64,000 nt of DNA from Clarireedia homoeocarpa (GCA_001465935.1 LNKV01000027.1:62001-126000); one strand, 5' to 3'; numbered from the stretch's first letter, positions 46,019 through 58,274 are shown. The notes: generated by a model not told the origin, from the letters alone. Made by a program: numbers and translations.

Positions 46019-47451
46019 TCTGAATGAGAAATGATAATTCCTGTAGGTGCTGGGTGACTTTGATATCAGGAACGACTGTAGTGGTTTTGCTTAAAGAAGA
46101 AACAATCCCATGTATAATGGAAAATGAAGAATAGCTACACAGGTGTCGAGATATATGCGGGGGGTTTCGCTTCAAAAGCTTCATCGAATCTCAATGCAGT
46201 CCTCACTTGAGGCTCCAGCACAGACAGAAACACGCACCCCTTGGAGATTGTGTTGTCTTCGTATTGAAAATTCTGGTGGCCCATCCCCCGCTTCAGGGAT
46301 CGACTGAGCGGCCCCAATTGATTGCCGGCATGTGCAATGCTACCTAAATGGATAGCTGGACCATACGCAGGGTTATAATCCGGAAATGATCCTCCAATAT
46401 TGTTACACAGAAAATAAAGGCTCATAATATAGAACAAATCGGATAGGATGGCGTGTTCAGCCTCAATTAATTTGTTTAGTAAGCTTACTTCTGTAGGTGT
46501 ACGGGAGCAACCCGGCACATGCAGCCACATTTCTTCATCACGGCTGAAGTCTGACTAGCGCTTGAGCTGGCCCAACCTACTGAGCCTCACGGATAGCTGA
46601 TCGGCTTTTCGACTGTCTACTCGGGAAGGGTATATCAGTTAGTTGCCCAATCGATTAATTGACAGTCGAAATGGCAAGCGATTTAACAAAGAAGGCAGAC
46701 AGAGATTATCCGGAAATGAAAGAGAGCCTTGGTGATAGGAAGAGAGCCAGGGGGCGTGTGGGCATCCGAGGAGGAAGGATATGGATGTGTATCTGGTAGG
46801 GAAACGGGGGTAAAAAGTGTAGTGGTTGCGAGCAGTCGCCGAGGAGTGAGGATGTATCTGTATATCTCGTAGGAGAAACAGGGACAAAACGGGTAATGTC
46901 TGCGAGGGGTCGCCGAGCAGGGCAAGACATAAGAGCATGAGGGGAAGGTAACTGGTGGTGAAGCGACAGTCCAAAGAGATGAACCTTGGGAAGGCGTGAT
47001 GCTTTACAATTGAGCGCTTTTCTCCTCTGAACCACATGGTCTACTCCGGTTGGTCGGACTTCAACGTGGCGCTTTTCAGCGCTGAGAACCTTTTCCTTGA
47101 TAGGCATTAATGGTGCTATCCATGTCACTCAGCTCGAAGCGAAGGGGTATTTGAATGGCCTGTTTGAATTTTGGTGTTGGGAGCCATCGGCGATGATTTG
47201 GTGACGGGCTGCAAGGAATCTTATCAACGAGCACCTTCTCTGCAACCATCCAAAGAAGCTTTCGTTATCTTATGATATTACTGATGAGGCAGCAGCTATT
47301 AATCGATAAGCTGGGTACTCAACTAAGTCCCATTTAACAAGGCTGCATCGCATCAGTAGCCAAGATATCTTGTTTCTGTTGATAAGTGAGACTCATACTT
47401 GTGTTTGAAAGAAGTCTGAAATTTGCTCAACTCAGTACTCCTGTCGCCGCC
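46019..47451. other. Intergenic with a diverged minisatellite
   Basis: No gene supported; minus-strand frames at 46135-46530 and 46639-47128 lack domains. Around 46,770-46,918 two diverged tandem copies of a ~73-bp unit lie side by side (core GGATGTGTATCTGGTAGG ... GTCGCCGAGG versus GGATGTATCTGTATATCTCGTAGG ... GTCGCCGAGC), with a possible third remnant to the left. They create the repeated reading in the minus frame. Confidence 0.5.
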
Positions 47452-49209
47452 ATGAGATTCTTATCAGTGAACCCTCCAGGGCAAACATACCTTCTTTGGC
47501 ATCGATTCAGGATGCCGACAAAGCATGGGTCGAAGGACGCTGTCGCTGTTAAGTCGGAGGTTGCTGACCAGCTCCTTGCAGCATACACCTTCATGCTAGA
47601 ACATATAGTTCTCTTGGTATGGGGTATTACCGTGATTATGTTGTTGTTCATATGTATCAAGATTTATGAGCGAGCCGATCCCAGTACCGCCTTTCACATC
47701 GAAATTTACAACAAAAGATCTTCACCTGTCAACACCTTGAAAGCTGCAGTGCTTTCCACTATCAAGACCGAATCTTCCTCTCGTTCTTGGTTGATATTCG
47801 CAAGGGCCCTCCTGTGGACAACACTAGCACTGGCATTCATTGTGGTTAAATACACAGTCCCGATCATCTTCGCACCATATATCAAGATCGACAATGCAGC
47901 GCCTGTCAATCCGGAGGCTGTCTTCATACCCTGGTCTAACCAAAGCGACGAAAACAGTCTCTTGAAGGCGTATACTATCTCTGTCCCTTGGGCTCTTCGA
48001 GCCGCTGGAAGCGTCGGCGAGGCAAACAACAGTTCTCAAAAGACACACCCGGTCTCGGTTGATGATTACGAGGTCTTGCAAGTTCGTAGTGACGGACAGA
48101 AGGTCATACGCCTGGGTTATCGGTACCACGTTACAGGCTTAGACTTTGGCCTGCAGTTCTATCCAGATCTGGCCTTGGACGTCGAAGGATCCTGTACTAC
48201 TGAGTACGGCTGGATCAATAACTCTGGTTTCGCCTCCAATTCTCCATACACGTTCGAGGAGGTTTATTTTCCGTTCAACAATGAGAGTGAGCAGCAGGTA
48301 GTATCTCTGTTCGACGGGGGCCCGCCGATGGCCTATTTCTTCGCTCAACCACTCGAAGCCGATACTAATTCTTCCTGGGCCGCCATTATCTCTTCTGCCA
48401 ACCGAACTAGTCGTTGGAGTGGCACCGATCCGTGGTATTTGACGGAGGAAACAGGCCCTGGGAGTTTCACAGTACAAGCTGGGCGGCCGGCATTGTCTTG
48501 TTGGCAAAACGACGTCTGGTCGTATATGGGACATAACAGTTCCGTTGTGGGGTTAAATTCAACCACTCTCCCAGGGTTAGATTTGTCGCCGGGGCTGCAA
48601 GCCATTTTTGCGTCTTCTCTAGGCTTGCCCATGATCTATCGACTCGGATCTTACCTCCGTGATACCTCACTCAAGTCTTCCTTCTCATCCTTGTCGAATA
48701 TTTTTAATGCAAGCTCTTCAAGTATGCACGATGATCTTGAACGCCTGGTTGTAGCTTCCTACATAGCTACTGTCAATATTCTTACAGAGACTACCATGTT
48801 TGTCAATGACAATGGAACGCCAAATAAACTCGAGGTCGACGGCCATTTGCACGATGGCGCCAGCGAATTTGTGATCTTTACTGGCGAAGCAGTCGCACTA
48901 TCTGTCCGCTCACTTATTATCATCCCCACTCTAACCTTGGGTCTCTGGGTAATATTCATCATCCTGGTATTTTCTCTAGGAAAAGCTGTTGACTCTAGAT
49001 TCAAACTGGAGAAAGAAAAAAGCGAGTCATCAGAGACAGGTGGAACAAAGACCCAGGAAGCGCCTCAGTCGGGACTTAGAAACGAGATGAAAGACACAGG
49101 AGAAACGATATGCAGCTCTTTCATCGGAATAGTAGTAGAACAAATTGCCAAAGTTTTGAACATTGGACAAAACGGCACTGGTAACAGTATCCGTGAGGTC
49201 TTACCATGA
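47452..49209 (+). CDS. Multi-pass membrane protein of unknown function
   Basis: Intronless from the first ATG in frame (47452), 585 aa; the frame is open to a GTG at 47386, so an upstream exon cannot be excluded. Hydrophobic segments: ~50-71 (HIVLLVWGITVIMLLFICIKIY), ~115-143 (LLWTTLALAFIVVKYTVPIIF) and ~486-513 (SLIIIPTLTLGLWVIFIILVF). Between the second and third lies a ~340-residue presumably extracytoplasmic domain with many N-x-S/T sites (NNSS, NESE, NSSW, NRTS, NSTT, NASS). The C-terminal tail is charged. Such proteins are common in ascomycete genomes as large uncharacterised families; I recognise no domain. Confidence 0.8.
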   Translation: MRFLSVNPPGQTYLLWHRFRMPTKHGSKDAVAVKSEVADQLLAAYTFMLEHIVLLVWGITVIMLLFICIKIYERADPSTAFHIEIYNKRSSPVNTLKAAVLSTIKTESSSRSWLIFARALLWTTLALAFIVVKYTVPIIFAPYIKIDNAAPVNPEAVFIPWSNQSDENSLLKAYTISVPWALRAAGSVGEANNSSQKTHPVSVDDYEVLQVRSDGQKVIRLGYRYHVTGLDFGLQFYPDLALDVEGSCTTEYGWINNSGFASNSPYTFEEVYFPFNNESEQQVVSLFDGGPPMAYFFAQPLEADTNSSWAAIISSANRTSRWSGTDPWYLTEETGPGSFTVQAGRPALSCWQNDVWSYMGHNSSVVGLNSTTLPGLDLSPGLQAIFASSLGLPMIYRLGSYLRDTSLKSSFSSLSNIFNASSSSMHDDLERLVVASYIATVNILTETTMFVNDNGTPNKLEVDGHLHDGASEFVIFTGEAVALSVRSLIIIPTLTLGLWVIFIILVFSLGKAVDSRFKLEKEKSESSETGGTKTQEAPQSGLRNEMKDTGETICSSFIGIVVEQIAKVLNIGQNGTGNSIREVLP

Positions 49210-51091
49210 AGCAGGAAGTCAAGTCGTTGATCAGACGGACATCGAAGGAACCACTCGTATACTTCCGTAGTTCTTCTGGAATGAACCTGTGTAGTGTGTC
49301 AGGCTTAAGCTTATTGTTTGTTAGGCTCTGGAGATCTTCTTTCCCTCGATTCGTTGTCCTTATTCACTGCAGCAGAGGAAACCCTCTGTGCGCGGCTCTC
49401 TTTCTTTGCGTTTCGATAGGGGTTCTGTCTTGAAGAAATCCTGTACGGGTTGTCATGGAATATTGTGTTAAACTCTCGAAATAGGGAAGCCTAAAATTGA
49501 GGATAGAAGGACCGGCTCAACGGACCTACTAGTCGGGCAAGTATACTCTATAGGCTCTATCATTACTCATTCATTTATTCGTTAATTTGATCGCGGCGGC
49601 CTTTCAGTGTAGTTTGTTCCTAGTATAAGTGATCAATTAATCCAATCACCGCAACTTGGTTCCATAGTTTTCAATCTACAAAAATATCTTACCAGTAATT
49701 ACCTACCAAGAGGTTTGTCATCTGGGATGACCTTCGTCACTTTTTACCCGAGGCAGCTGCAAGGGATTTAAGCGCCCACTGTCACTTGCGCGGTATTAGC
49801 TAACGACCAAGAGATTGGCGGGAATCCTTCTAGCACGTAGTGTATATCGTGTAACTATGTATAGAAACTCTATCTATATGCTTAGTATGCATCAAGCGGC
49901 GTAGTTCGGTTTCGTTTCTGGAATAAATTTTATTTAGAAGCTTGTATGGGTCGTCCGTTTGATCGTCAGGTAAGACCATGGGCTGGAGTAGGTGATTGTG
50001 AGGGCTGGACTGTCTGGAGGCGTGATGAAGAAAGAAATGCGAGGAATACTCGTACTGTGATCGCTATTTATGTAGGCTTGCCTCCTTGCGTGGTTAGTAA
50101 TGGACGGTTGTGCCAGTAACGGGGTCGTGTTTTCGGCATCTAGCGAGTGCGGCCCCTGGTCCCCTTGGCGGACTCAGCGGATTGCTTGGATAATATGACG
50201 ACAAGATTATGAGATACTTAAAGTACCTTTGGAATAAGTTACTAAAAGCTATAAGACCACGTTTCTTATGTGCTGCATGAGATCTTACTAGAACAACATG
50301 TAAACCGCCACATGGCCGAACAAACCAAGCCACCATCTATGTACAGTACGGAGTTTGCCCACTTCTCGGTTCGGCAAGCACAGGGAAATCCCAAAGCGCT
50401 GAATTATTTTTATGGTCTGGGCTTACGACATGCAACAAAAAGCCAGAACTCGAATCCCACGCGGAATGCAGTGGAGTTTGTAGCCTAGTGGCGGGAGGCG
50501 GGCTTGAAATCCCACAACACAGTACAGCAGGGGCGGAGCACCGTTGGTGCTGAAAGGAGCTCAACGTAGCTGTGGAGCATTTGGGAGGAAATATTCTTTT
50601 GAGTGCAAGCATGAGTCATGAATGTATTTCCCATGTCCCTGCTTGAGATGAGCAACAAAATGTTTTTCTGCGGTTGGAAGGAATGGGTGTGTTTGGCAGG
50701 GCCTAGGATTAGCACTGTAAGACTACCTTTTTTGCGGTTGGAGACGTTCTATGTAGATAGAAGTGATTTGTTCTACAACGGATGGATACATCATTTTTAT
50801 TTTGATGGGAGATTGTTCTTAATGAACTCCTAGCAGTACATGCAGCACCAGACGGCATCCAGAATTCATTCATCCTCAACTCTGTGCCTCAAGGAAAATA
50901 CCAAACATGAGTCTGAAATCATTGAAAATTTCAGAACACGCATTTCCAATTAGCCTTCCTAAGTTACCTGCTAGATACTAGTCGTCTGCCGATACTGATG
51001 TTCGAGATTATTCCGTATTCATAGTCTAAATGCCGATTCTGTCGTCTGATTTCGTGCTCGTCCTTGATGGGTAGCCGCCCGTAGGAATAGG
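49210..51091. other. Intergenic, nothing firmly recognised
   Basis: 1.9 kb of ordinary composition with short frames only. Around 50,445-50,513 there are strings resembling tRNA A and B boxes (TAGCCTAGTGG, GGCTTGAAATCC), but spacing is too short for a tRNA. Confidence 0.4.
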
Positions 51092-52009
51092 CTACAGAGA
51101 TTGGCGAGAGACGCGCCTGTTCCATTTCATAGTGATCGTGTCGAATGGTACTTGTCGAGTAATTGCTAATAGTAAATCTCCCAATATGCCGTCATGTAGT
51201 GAAGAAAGGCAACCATTAAACGAAGCCACAGCATAGTGACCTATCAATTTTCTGCGAGCTGCAGATGTAAGATGATCTTGTGCCTTGATACAGTTGATAG
51301 CATTTCTCAACCATGTAATCGGTGCTTTGTATAGTTGAGTATTGCGGAGTTCGTGGTTATGAATTATTTCATATACCCGGTCGATGGTGTGCTGATCGTA
51401 TCTGGCAATGATTTTTTCGAACATAGAGATGAGGCTTGATTCTGAGACTGCAGCAAAATCCTTTGGTGTCTGGGGAATTATGATTTTCATATGACTGTAA
51501 TCATCCGCCCAGAAAATTTGTCGAAGAGTATTGATATAGGTGGCTCGGGGGTCCTCGTGTGAACCGGTGAAAGCTCTGCCAAGTGGTCGGTTCTTGAACA
51601 GCCTTCGAACATCGAGGATTGACTTCCTGTAGAAATGGGGAACATCATCTGCCACTGGCCATACCAAAGGAATTAAAGTGGCGTCTGGAGAAAGAATGCA
51701 AAGGTCTCCCAGGTTTGTCATAAATGCTTTGCAAGTTTCGCAGTCCATCTTCGGAAGGTCTTCGACGGGCAACGCGCGACAGAATGTTTCGAAAATGACA
51801 TCGTTACCAAAGTCCTTCCCGGAGGCATCTTTTACACCAAGATCTGCATGAAAAATGCGTCCTTTTTGCGCGTTCTTTCTGGCTACTAACTGCATGGCCA
51901 AGACTAAGGGTTCAATTGCTTTTGGGGAGCCGCTGGCCTCGGAGACATGTTGACCGGCTGGGAACCTTACAAGTTCAAAGTCATCCTCCATAGTCGTAAT
52001 TTTGCCCAT
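51092..52009 (-). CDS. Hypothetical protein
   Basis: An open frame of 305 aa from the Met at 52009 (MGKITTMEDDFELV); the frame stays open to 52195, but the extra 62 residues look like leader. There is no signal peptide, TM or known domain. Seen features: RIFHADLGVKDASGKDFGND near the N-terminus, a CETC pair (MDCETCKAFM), an acidic/aromatic middle (WADDYSHMKIIIPQTP) and a helical C-terminal third (IARYDQHTIDRVYEIIHNH). The composition and frame length suggest a real gene of fungal-specific type; I cannot name the family. The ends might continue through introns I did not find. Confidence 0.6.
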   Translation of the reverse strand: MGKITTMEDDFELVRFPAGQHVSEASGSPKAIEPLVLAMQLVARKNAQKGRIFHADLGVKDASGKDFGNDVIFETFCRALPVEDLPKMDCETCKAFMTNLGDLCILSPDATLIPLVWPVADDVPHFYRKSILDVRRLFKNRPLGRAFTGSHEDPRATYINTLRQIFWADDYSHMKIIIPQTPKDFAAVSESSLISMFEKIIARYDQHTIDRVYEIIHNHELRNTQLYKAPITWLRNAINCIKAQDHLTSAARRKLIGHYAVASFNGCLSSLHDGILGDLLLAITRQVPFDTITMKWNRRVSRQSL

Positions 52010-52195
52010 TTGTGACCACGGTATGGTGTAGAAAAAGGAAATAAGTATACCAATATCCACAAAAACAGTCTTGGAACTATATATACTCGCTTGAGTTGGA
52101 GTATAACAGAGATACGATACAGGAGAGACTGCTTGTTGCTTCTGTTGTAGGATGCTGTATTCAGTTGCGATAATATGGTTCATATGATTCACCAA

Positions 52196-53720
52196 CCTTA
52201 GACTATGAATTCCGTGAATGATTCTCCATGGATCGCTTTGTTGAATGTGTGCGTCTACTTAAAGATTAGTTTGAACTGAGCAAGCGCGGCCATCACATTT
52301 TCCCCATTTTCGGCATCCGGGAGCTACCAGATAATCACGTAAGAAAATAGAATCACAGCGAAATCATTTTGTAGCGCTATTGAAAAACGAGAGAGCACAA
52401 CATCGTCGCTGTTTCGATGTATCGCGAGGAAGATACTGCTTGCCCACGGCTGTGTAAGGTTGAATAACAAGGAGATCGGATGTCAGACAGTGGATACTAC
52501 TCATAGCGCTAAGATTGTGCCGAAGAATAGCCGTCTAAGGCTAAATGTTATCATTTCCACCAACCTTGGGCAATTGTAGCTGTTGTCGTGCTTGTTGTTG
52601 TTGTTGATTTTCTCTAACTTCATTGATCAAGAGGGAATATGAGCATTAGAGTGCGCTCCGCTATATACATATTTTCCATATTATGTTGTGATTAATAAAA
52701 TGAAAAGTTTGGGTCCGCTAGTGCTGCGGAAATTATCCTGATGTCATTCGGAACGCCTACACATTCGCTACCGGCCGTAAAGTCGACAATATCATCTTAC
52801 GAGACACCCGGGGACCTCGGCGACCATCGTCGATTCGAGACATAATAGGAAAGAAAGGCTTAGGAACGACAATATCACACAGAGCTTCGGTATTGGTTGG
52901 GTTCTCGACTTAAGAGAAACAAACAGCGTGCAACAAGGTTAACGGACCCAAGAGCTGGATGAGGATCGATACTGTACATATAAGGGAACTAATGCATGTT
53001 GATGATACCCAGACACGCTACATCAATGTAGAAGAGCATGGCACGGTAACTTATTTTGAGATTATCAAAGAACCGCCCCACTGATATTCAAGGATTTTGA
53101 CGACTTAGAGCGTCAACTTCCAGCGCTTATTCTGAGAAAGAACTATCTTTGTCTCAACCACAACGACGTCCCCGCATTCAACCATCCCCCTTACAGCATG
53201 ATGTGAAGGTGGGGCCGCTGTAAGATTAAGGTTGGATACATCCCACTGCTGTGTTCTCGATCGGGAGATTTATTCAGCAAACCCTTGGATGACGGCGTGG
53301 AGTATGCATGGGTTACACGTTTTCCTCTTCCCATGTTACTATGAACTGGGTAACCCCATCACTTGCTTTTGAAACAACGCCTCTACGACGTATGGAAGCG
53401 CACCTCTGGTTTCCCTTTTTGTTGTAACTTGATGCCTAAGAGAGTGGACGGATTGGCTCGTTGATGGTTGGTTAGAATGCTAGAAGATTTCTACCATCAT
53501 CGTTACCACGTTTTCATCCCTGAATGACTCCACATAGGCTCAAGTTGGGATGTCCACGAAGCGCTCAAAATGATCGAGATGCGGATCTCTGATACAGAGG
53601 AAGGGGATGATTTAGCCGGGGGCCAAAGCTTGCAACGACTGCGAAAGAGGATCATATGAATACCCTTCACACCTTCATTGCGGGCAGTGTTCATACTGCT
53701 TCGACATACGTGATGACCCG
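52196..53720. other. Intergenic, nothing recognised
   Basis: 1.5 kb between a minus and a plus gene, so it contains both promoters. A (TTG)n run lies near 52588-52604. No gene or element seen. Confidence 0.4.
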
Positions 53721-55411
53721 ATGTCTGGACACAGCGAATTGGAGGTTACGGGCCATCCTTACGACTTTTACGCTCAAGAGAACAAGTCGAGGCTTGATGC
53801 CAACATTAGGAATGGACTCACCAAGGAGAACGAAACGTTCCAGGATAACTCGAAATTCATAGGAAAGCCAGTATTTGCTGCAGAACTGCCATACGATCAT
53901 TACGCCGCCGCGAAACCGCCTTTACCAGCGGAACTCTCCTACGATAATTATACGTCCTCTTCAATTTCACAAGCAACGCTTTCTCCAATATCACATAGAA
54001 TAAACTCTAATTTATCTTCACAACAACTCAATGGCCACCTGTCACAAGCATCAAGGACGGCGCCATTGACTGAACCAAATGAGGGGTCGATGAAGAACAG
54101 ATCATGGAAGTGGTGGATCATAGGAGGAGTAGTCGCTCTCTTGGTGATCATTGTTGTATCGGTAGTTCCTGCAGTTGTGGCATCTCGAAAGAACACCAAG
54201 GCGGCCACAGTGAGCGGAGGAATTGTATCATCAAATGAAACATCTACAAGCAAGCCGTCATCGACCAGATCTGCTACTAGTACAGCTACTAATGCAGCGT
54301 CTTCGGCTATCTCAACCGTAGCTCCATTTCAGAGGAATGTTGCTGCACTATCTTATGCCGAAAATTCAGTCAACACGACAAAGGTATATTATCAGGATAA
54401 CCAAGGAAAGATTCTGGAATCAACCAACCTAGCAACATCATCAACGTGGTCAACAAGTGAGGTTGTCACAGCTCAGAATGGATCATCATTTGCCGTGGCT
54501 GTCTCCATGCCCGACAACACCTTCGTATGTTTCAAATTTGGCATGACTCTATTTAAGCTAACAATAGGGTAGGAAATTACAGTCGTTTACCTGGACGATG
54601 ATAATCTCATTCATGACATCAGATACGATGCAGATTCAAAGTCGTGGAACGAGGGATCACTTGCTGATAAAAAATATACTGCCGCTCCAAACTCGAGTCT
54701 GGCTGTGATTTACTGGCAGTGCAAACTTTGCTCAAATGGGACCGTCATTGCATTCCAAGACGAGAACTATGCGTTACAATTCGGAAATTTAACCTCGTCT
54801 GGCTGGACCTTGACGCAAATTAAGGTGGATGTTGTACAGAACACCGGACTTTCTTTACAGCCTTTCCCCCGAAACAGCCAAGCCGATCAAATCAACCTTT
54901 ATTATCAAACTTCAGATAGTAATCTGACCATATCCGCGTGGATGGGCACTGGTACGTCACGTCACTCAAACCACAACTTACCTTTCCAATCTCTAACATG
55001 TTTCCAGATTACAGGTGGCATTTAAATGCAGTATCATACTACGCCATGGCTATGCGCTCTCCCATAGCCTCATCGGCATCTTACGACATAGTCGAGTATA
55101 CCAACCGCGTACTGACCGGCTACGAACTATGGGGAGAAACCCTCGTGATGTCCGATACCGGCATCAAAGTCAACACGTACTCCGGTCCGCATAACGACTG
55201 GGAAGGAATGGGACGTCGTCCCTCGGCCATGTCGAATTCGACGTACAATCAGCGCGTGTTCAAATCAATGACAGTGACGGCGACCGGGGCTGCATTTGCG
55301 GTGGTTGGTAGGGCAGAACAGGCGGATGTCATAGAAGGCTACCGGGTCGCGGATGATACGCTGAATTGGATTTCGACTGGTACCGTCGACATTGGTGATG
55401 TGTGGGGTTGA
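53721..55411 (+). CDS. Membrane-anchored fucose-specific-lectin-like protein
   Basis: Three exons, 53721-54524, 54573-54951, 55008-55411 (introns 48 and 56 nt; the first has a CTAAC branch point), 528 aa. The N-terminal ~130 residues are polar with two similar ELPYDHYAAAK / ELSYDNYTSSS motifs. One TM helix follows (WWIIGGVVALLVIIVVSVVPAVVA, ~130-153), then a Ser/Thr-rich stalk and a ~320-residue beta-propeller-like region with repeats of the AAL fucose-lectin type (VAALSYAENS...KVYYQDNQGKILES, ITVVYLDDDNLIHDIRYD, LYYQTSDSNLTISAW). It is probably a type II membrane protein with a lectin-fold ectodomain. Sugar binding is not shown, and the propeller blades are less regular than in AAL. Confidence 0.82.
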
Positions 55412-55835
55412 ATGGATTCAAATTTAATAAAAATGTCACGTGTGTATAGATAGGTTTTAGCATTTTTACCTGACTGTACATAATTTCAAGGTATCGAAGC
55501 CATTTCCTCGGCCGCGAGAATCTCACCGTGTAGACAATGGCAACCTGCAAGTGATTACTTTCAGATTTATTTGATGCAGATGACCGCGCGATACCCTTGC
55601 ACTCACCTATAGAATTATGAGGCTGGACCTGCGCCCTTTTTATATGAGATATCTCCTAAAAGCAGCAGGAGGCTCTCCAAGCTCGAAATATGATTGTCTG
55701 GTCACCCACGTTCGATTTTCATCAAAATCTTCGCACATTTTACTTTGACAGCAAGCTCGCCAATACTTTTCTCTCGCCGCTTTCTACAAACACTCATCTC
55801 TTACTCGCCCTTTTTCTTCCTTGCAAGCATCCACC
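55412..55835. other. Short intergenic
   Basis: 424 bases between two plus-strand genes, presumably terminator and promoter; the last 100 bases are CT-rich, as in fungal core promoters. Nothing else. Confidence 0.45.
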
Positions 55836-57083
55836 ATGAACGACTACGACTTCGACTTTGAATTATTCGAGCGGACAATGCATGAGAATCCTTGGCTGTT
55901 GGATGATTCGCCCGCTATCGACATGGGCTCGGAGTGAGTCGCTTAAAAAAAATGCTAACTCATAGAAAAAGGGCATCGGCATGGTGCATCAAGGCTGCTG
56001 ACTGCACTCATTATCTATTGTGAGTTTCCCTACCCTCCTCTATATGCACGGTATACTGAGAAGTAGGCAATGCCATGTTCATGACTTCTTATATGACGAA
56101 AAAGCCTGTGCTACTTGCACCGCGCCGCTGGATCTTTCGGAATACGATCTGTACATTAAGGATCCAGATGCATTTTGTACTCGAAGCAGGGCTCGTAACC
56201 ACCTTCCCTTGCAGTGCATACCAGGCTGTGGTCTCAAGTTCAGCACCGTAAAAGACCTTCGCCAGCATTCCGGCGAGAAAGGCCACTATGTCTTCCGTTG
56301 TCCTTTTCCAAACTGCGCTTCGAGATTCAATGGACATGCGACTACAGATGCTAAATTTCACGTGATGAAATATCATGGACATGATAAGTTCATATGTGCA
56401 GAATGTGGAGATGGACGCAAAACTTGCTCTGAGCTCGATCGCCATGCAGAATATCAAAGGCATTCTGGTTGTGCCTGCCGATATCCTGATTGCAATTCTA
56501 CTGCCACAAAACTTGGCGATCTCGTTCGGCACCAAAAATGCCATAAGAAAGATGTCCCTCGATACCCTTGTCCTCACTGCCGTTCGTAAGTTTTTACCTT
56601 ATCTACGGGCACCTATCTTCTACCATACTCTAGTGTCAGTGGACAGTTCCTGCTAACCTTCGTAGGTATCGAGGTAACAACGGTTTCAAAAGGAAAGATC
56701 ACCTGCGCCAGCACATCAGTGGTTACCACAAGATTGAGGCACCACATGTTGGGGATATAGGAAATTCTCGATTCCGCTGTCGACTCCAAGTGTGCAGATG
56801 GAAATACCGTGAGCAAAATCTTAGGTCTCTCGACGACCTAACTGAACATATGCGGACCCAGCACAATTCTTCCGCATATGTCTGCGATAAGCCATCATGC
56901 GAGCGAGTTGGTCAGAATGGTTTTGGAACGAAGAAGGACTTGCAAGCTCACATTAAGAAAGACCATCCTTCTCCCTTCCAATGCCCACATCCTGGATGTG
57001 GGCGTGTGGGTTCCAATGGGTGGCTCAGAGAAAAGGATATGAAGAAGCACATTGCCAAGTTCCACACCCCCAACAATGAGTGA
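55836..57083 (+). CDS. C2H2 zinc-finger protein
   Basis: Proposed exons 55836-55933, 55972-56019, 56067-56585, 56666-57083, 360 aa. The first three introns total 38, 47 and 80 nt; the 38-nt one is short and its acceptor (AAAAAG) is the least sure part, chosen because it keeps an open Cys-containing frame (WCIKAADCTHYL). At least six C2H2-like fingers are seen: CIPGCGLKFSTVKDLRQHSGEKGH, CPFPNC...HVMKYH, CAECG...RHAEYQRH, CRYPDC...RHQKCH, CPHC...RKDHLRQHISGYH, CRWKY...EHMRTQH, then C..PSC and CPHPGCGR...KKHIAKFH. The N-terminus is acidic (DYDFDFELFE). Likely a nuclear DNA-binding or RNA-binding regulator; target unknown. Confidence 0.78.
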
Positions 57084-57480
57084 ACAAGATCCTCGAAGCT
57101 CACATTTTTCATGTACCAGACATGCATTACATCATCAACTGTCTTTGTGTCTTTTGTTTTTCTGTTTCTCTAATTCGTCTGCTGGTATTCTTTTTCGGAT
57201 TTGGATTGTAATTCGAACATGCAAAAAGAACACAAAAAAACAAGAAAATTACAAAACAAGAAACCAAAAAAAAAGCGAATACAAGGTGTGGAGGAGCTGC
57301 CGTCGGCGATGTTTATGGAAATTTTATTTGTTTCTTTGTGTTCGGTTTTGAGCTTTCGTTGTCATCCTACTGTCATTTCAATAAAAACCACCACAGTCAT
57401 TACCGTAACTAGGTTCCGTCTCATGCCATACCATCGTGACTAGTGAACTCTTCCATTTGATGCATTGGGTATATCATTGC
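57084..57480. other. Short intergenic between convergent genes
   Basis: 397 bases with A-rich stretches (57,220-57,275) and an AATAAA at about 57,380; only 3' ends are expected. Confidence 0.45.
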
Positions 57481-58274
57481 TTACACTCTCAAGATGTCAA
57501 CAGCTTTCAACACCTTACATTCACCTTTGTGGCCCCTCTCACTCCAGCCCTTCGTTTGACATGCCTATCATCAACCAATTAGCTCTAGAAACACTGTCAA
57601 TGGGAGGGCTACAAGCTAAATTGCTCACCTTATCACAATACCATACGGCTTCACAACCTCTACACCTTGAAAGCTCCTCCCGATTACCCGACTTTTCACA
57701 TGCTTGGCACCTCAGAATGTCTTCTCTTCCCACTTCCGGACCAAGATCTTCCCGTTCCTTGAGATACCTTTCACTCATACTAACAAGTTTCTCTAAAGAT
57801 GCAGGAACAATCTGTCCACATCTTGATTAGCCGTCGAAAATGAAAGCCCACATCCCGTGGTACACATACCACAAGATCTTCCCACTTGCACCTAACATAA
57901 CCCTGTTTCCCCTCCTTCACACCATGTCTCTCGGGGTCCGGTATAACCACCGTATGCCCCTTCTTCATCTTCTTAATATCAAATCCACTTCCATCTGCAG
58001 CACTCGCAGCAGACCCCTCCAGCTGCGCCGGAGTCAGCGGTGCTGCGAGAATTATCGTCAGCGCAAATGACGCGGATGATGAATCCGTACAGATAAATGT
58101 GGGTGTGGTTGAAAGGGTCATGTTCTGGGAAATGGTTGCAGCCAAGTAAGTTTTCGCACTTGCCGGCGACGTGTCATTGGTCGAGACGGAGGGATCTGCA
58201 TCGGGTGCGAGAGGGGTGGTGGAGAAGGTGAGGAAGGTGGTGGAGTCGTGGAGATTGGGGAATGTGGAGGACAT
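57481..58274 (-). CDS. MYND zinc-finger protein
   Basis: Three exons on the minus strand, 58274-57870, 57811-57629, 57564-57481 (introns 58 and 64 nt), 223 aa. The first ~135 residues form an unnamed Ser/Thr/Ala-rich domain (MSSTFPNLHDSTTFLTF). The MYND domain is built across the second intron: CQACEKSGNREELSRCRGC, VWYCDK, then CQTKGWSERGHKGEC, matching C-x2-C ... C-x2-C ... YC-x3-C-x7-H-x3-C. The short last exon (28 codons) is easily missed, and without it the finger would be incomplete. MYND fingers bind proline-rich peptides; partners unknown. Confidence 0.83.

Noticed and set aside
50445..50513. TAGCCTAGTGG and GGCTTGAAATCC, resembling tRNA A and B boxes on the plus strand, with a B-box-like string on the other strand
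   Set aside because: Spacing (about 20 bases) is far too short for a tRNA and no cloverleaf stems form; at most a SINE-like relic.
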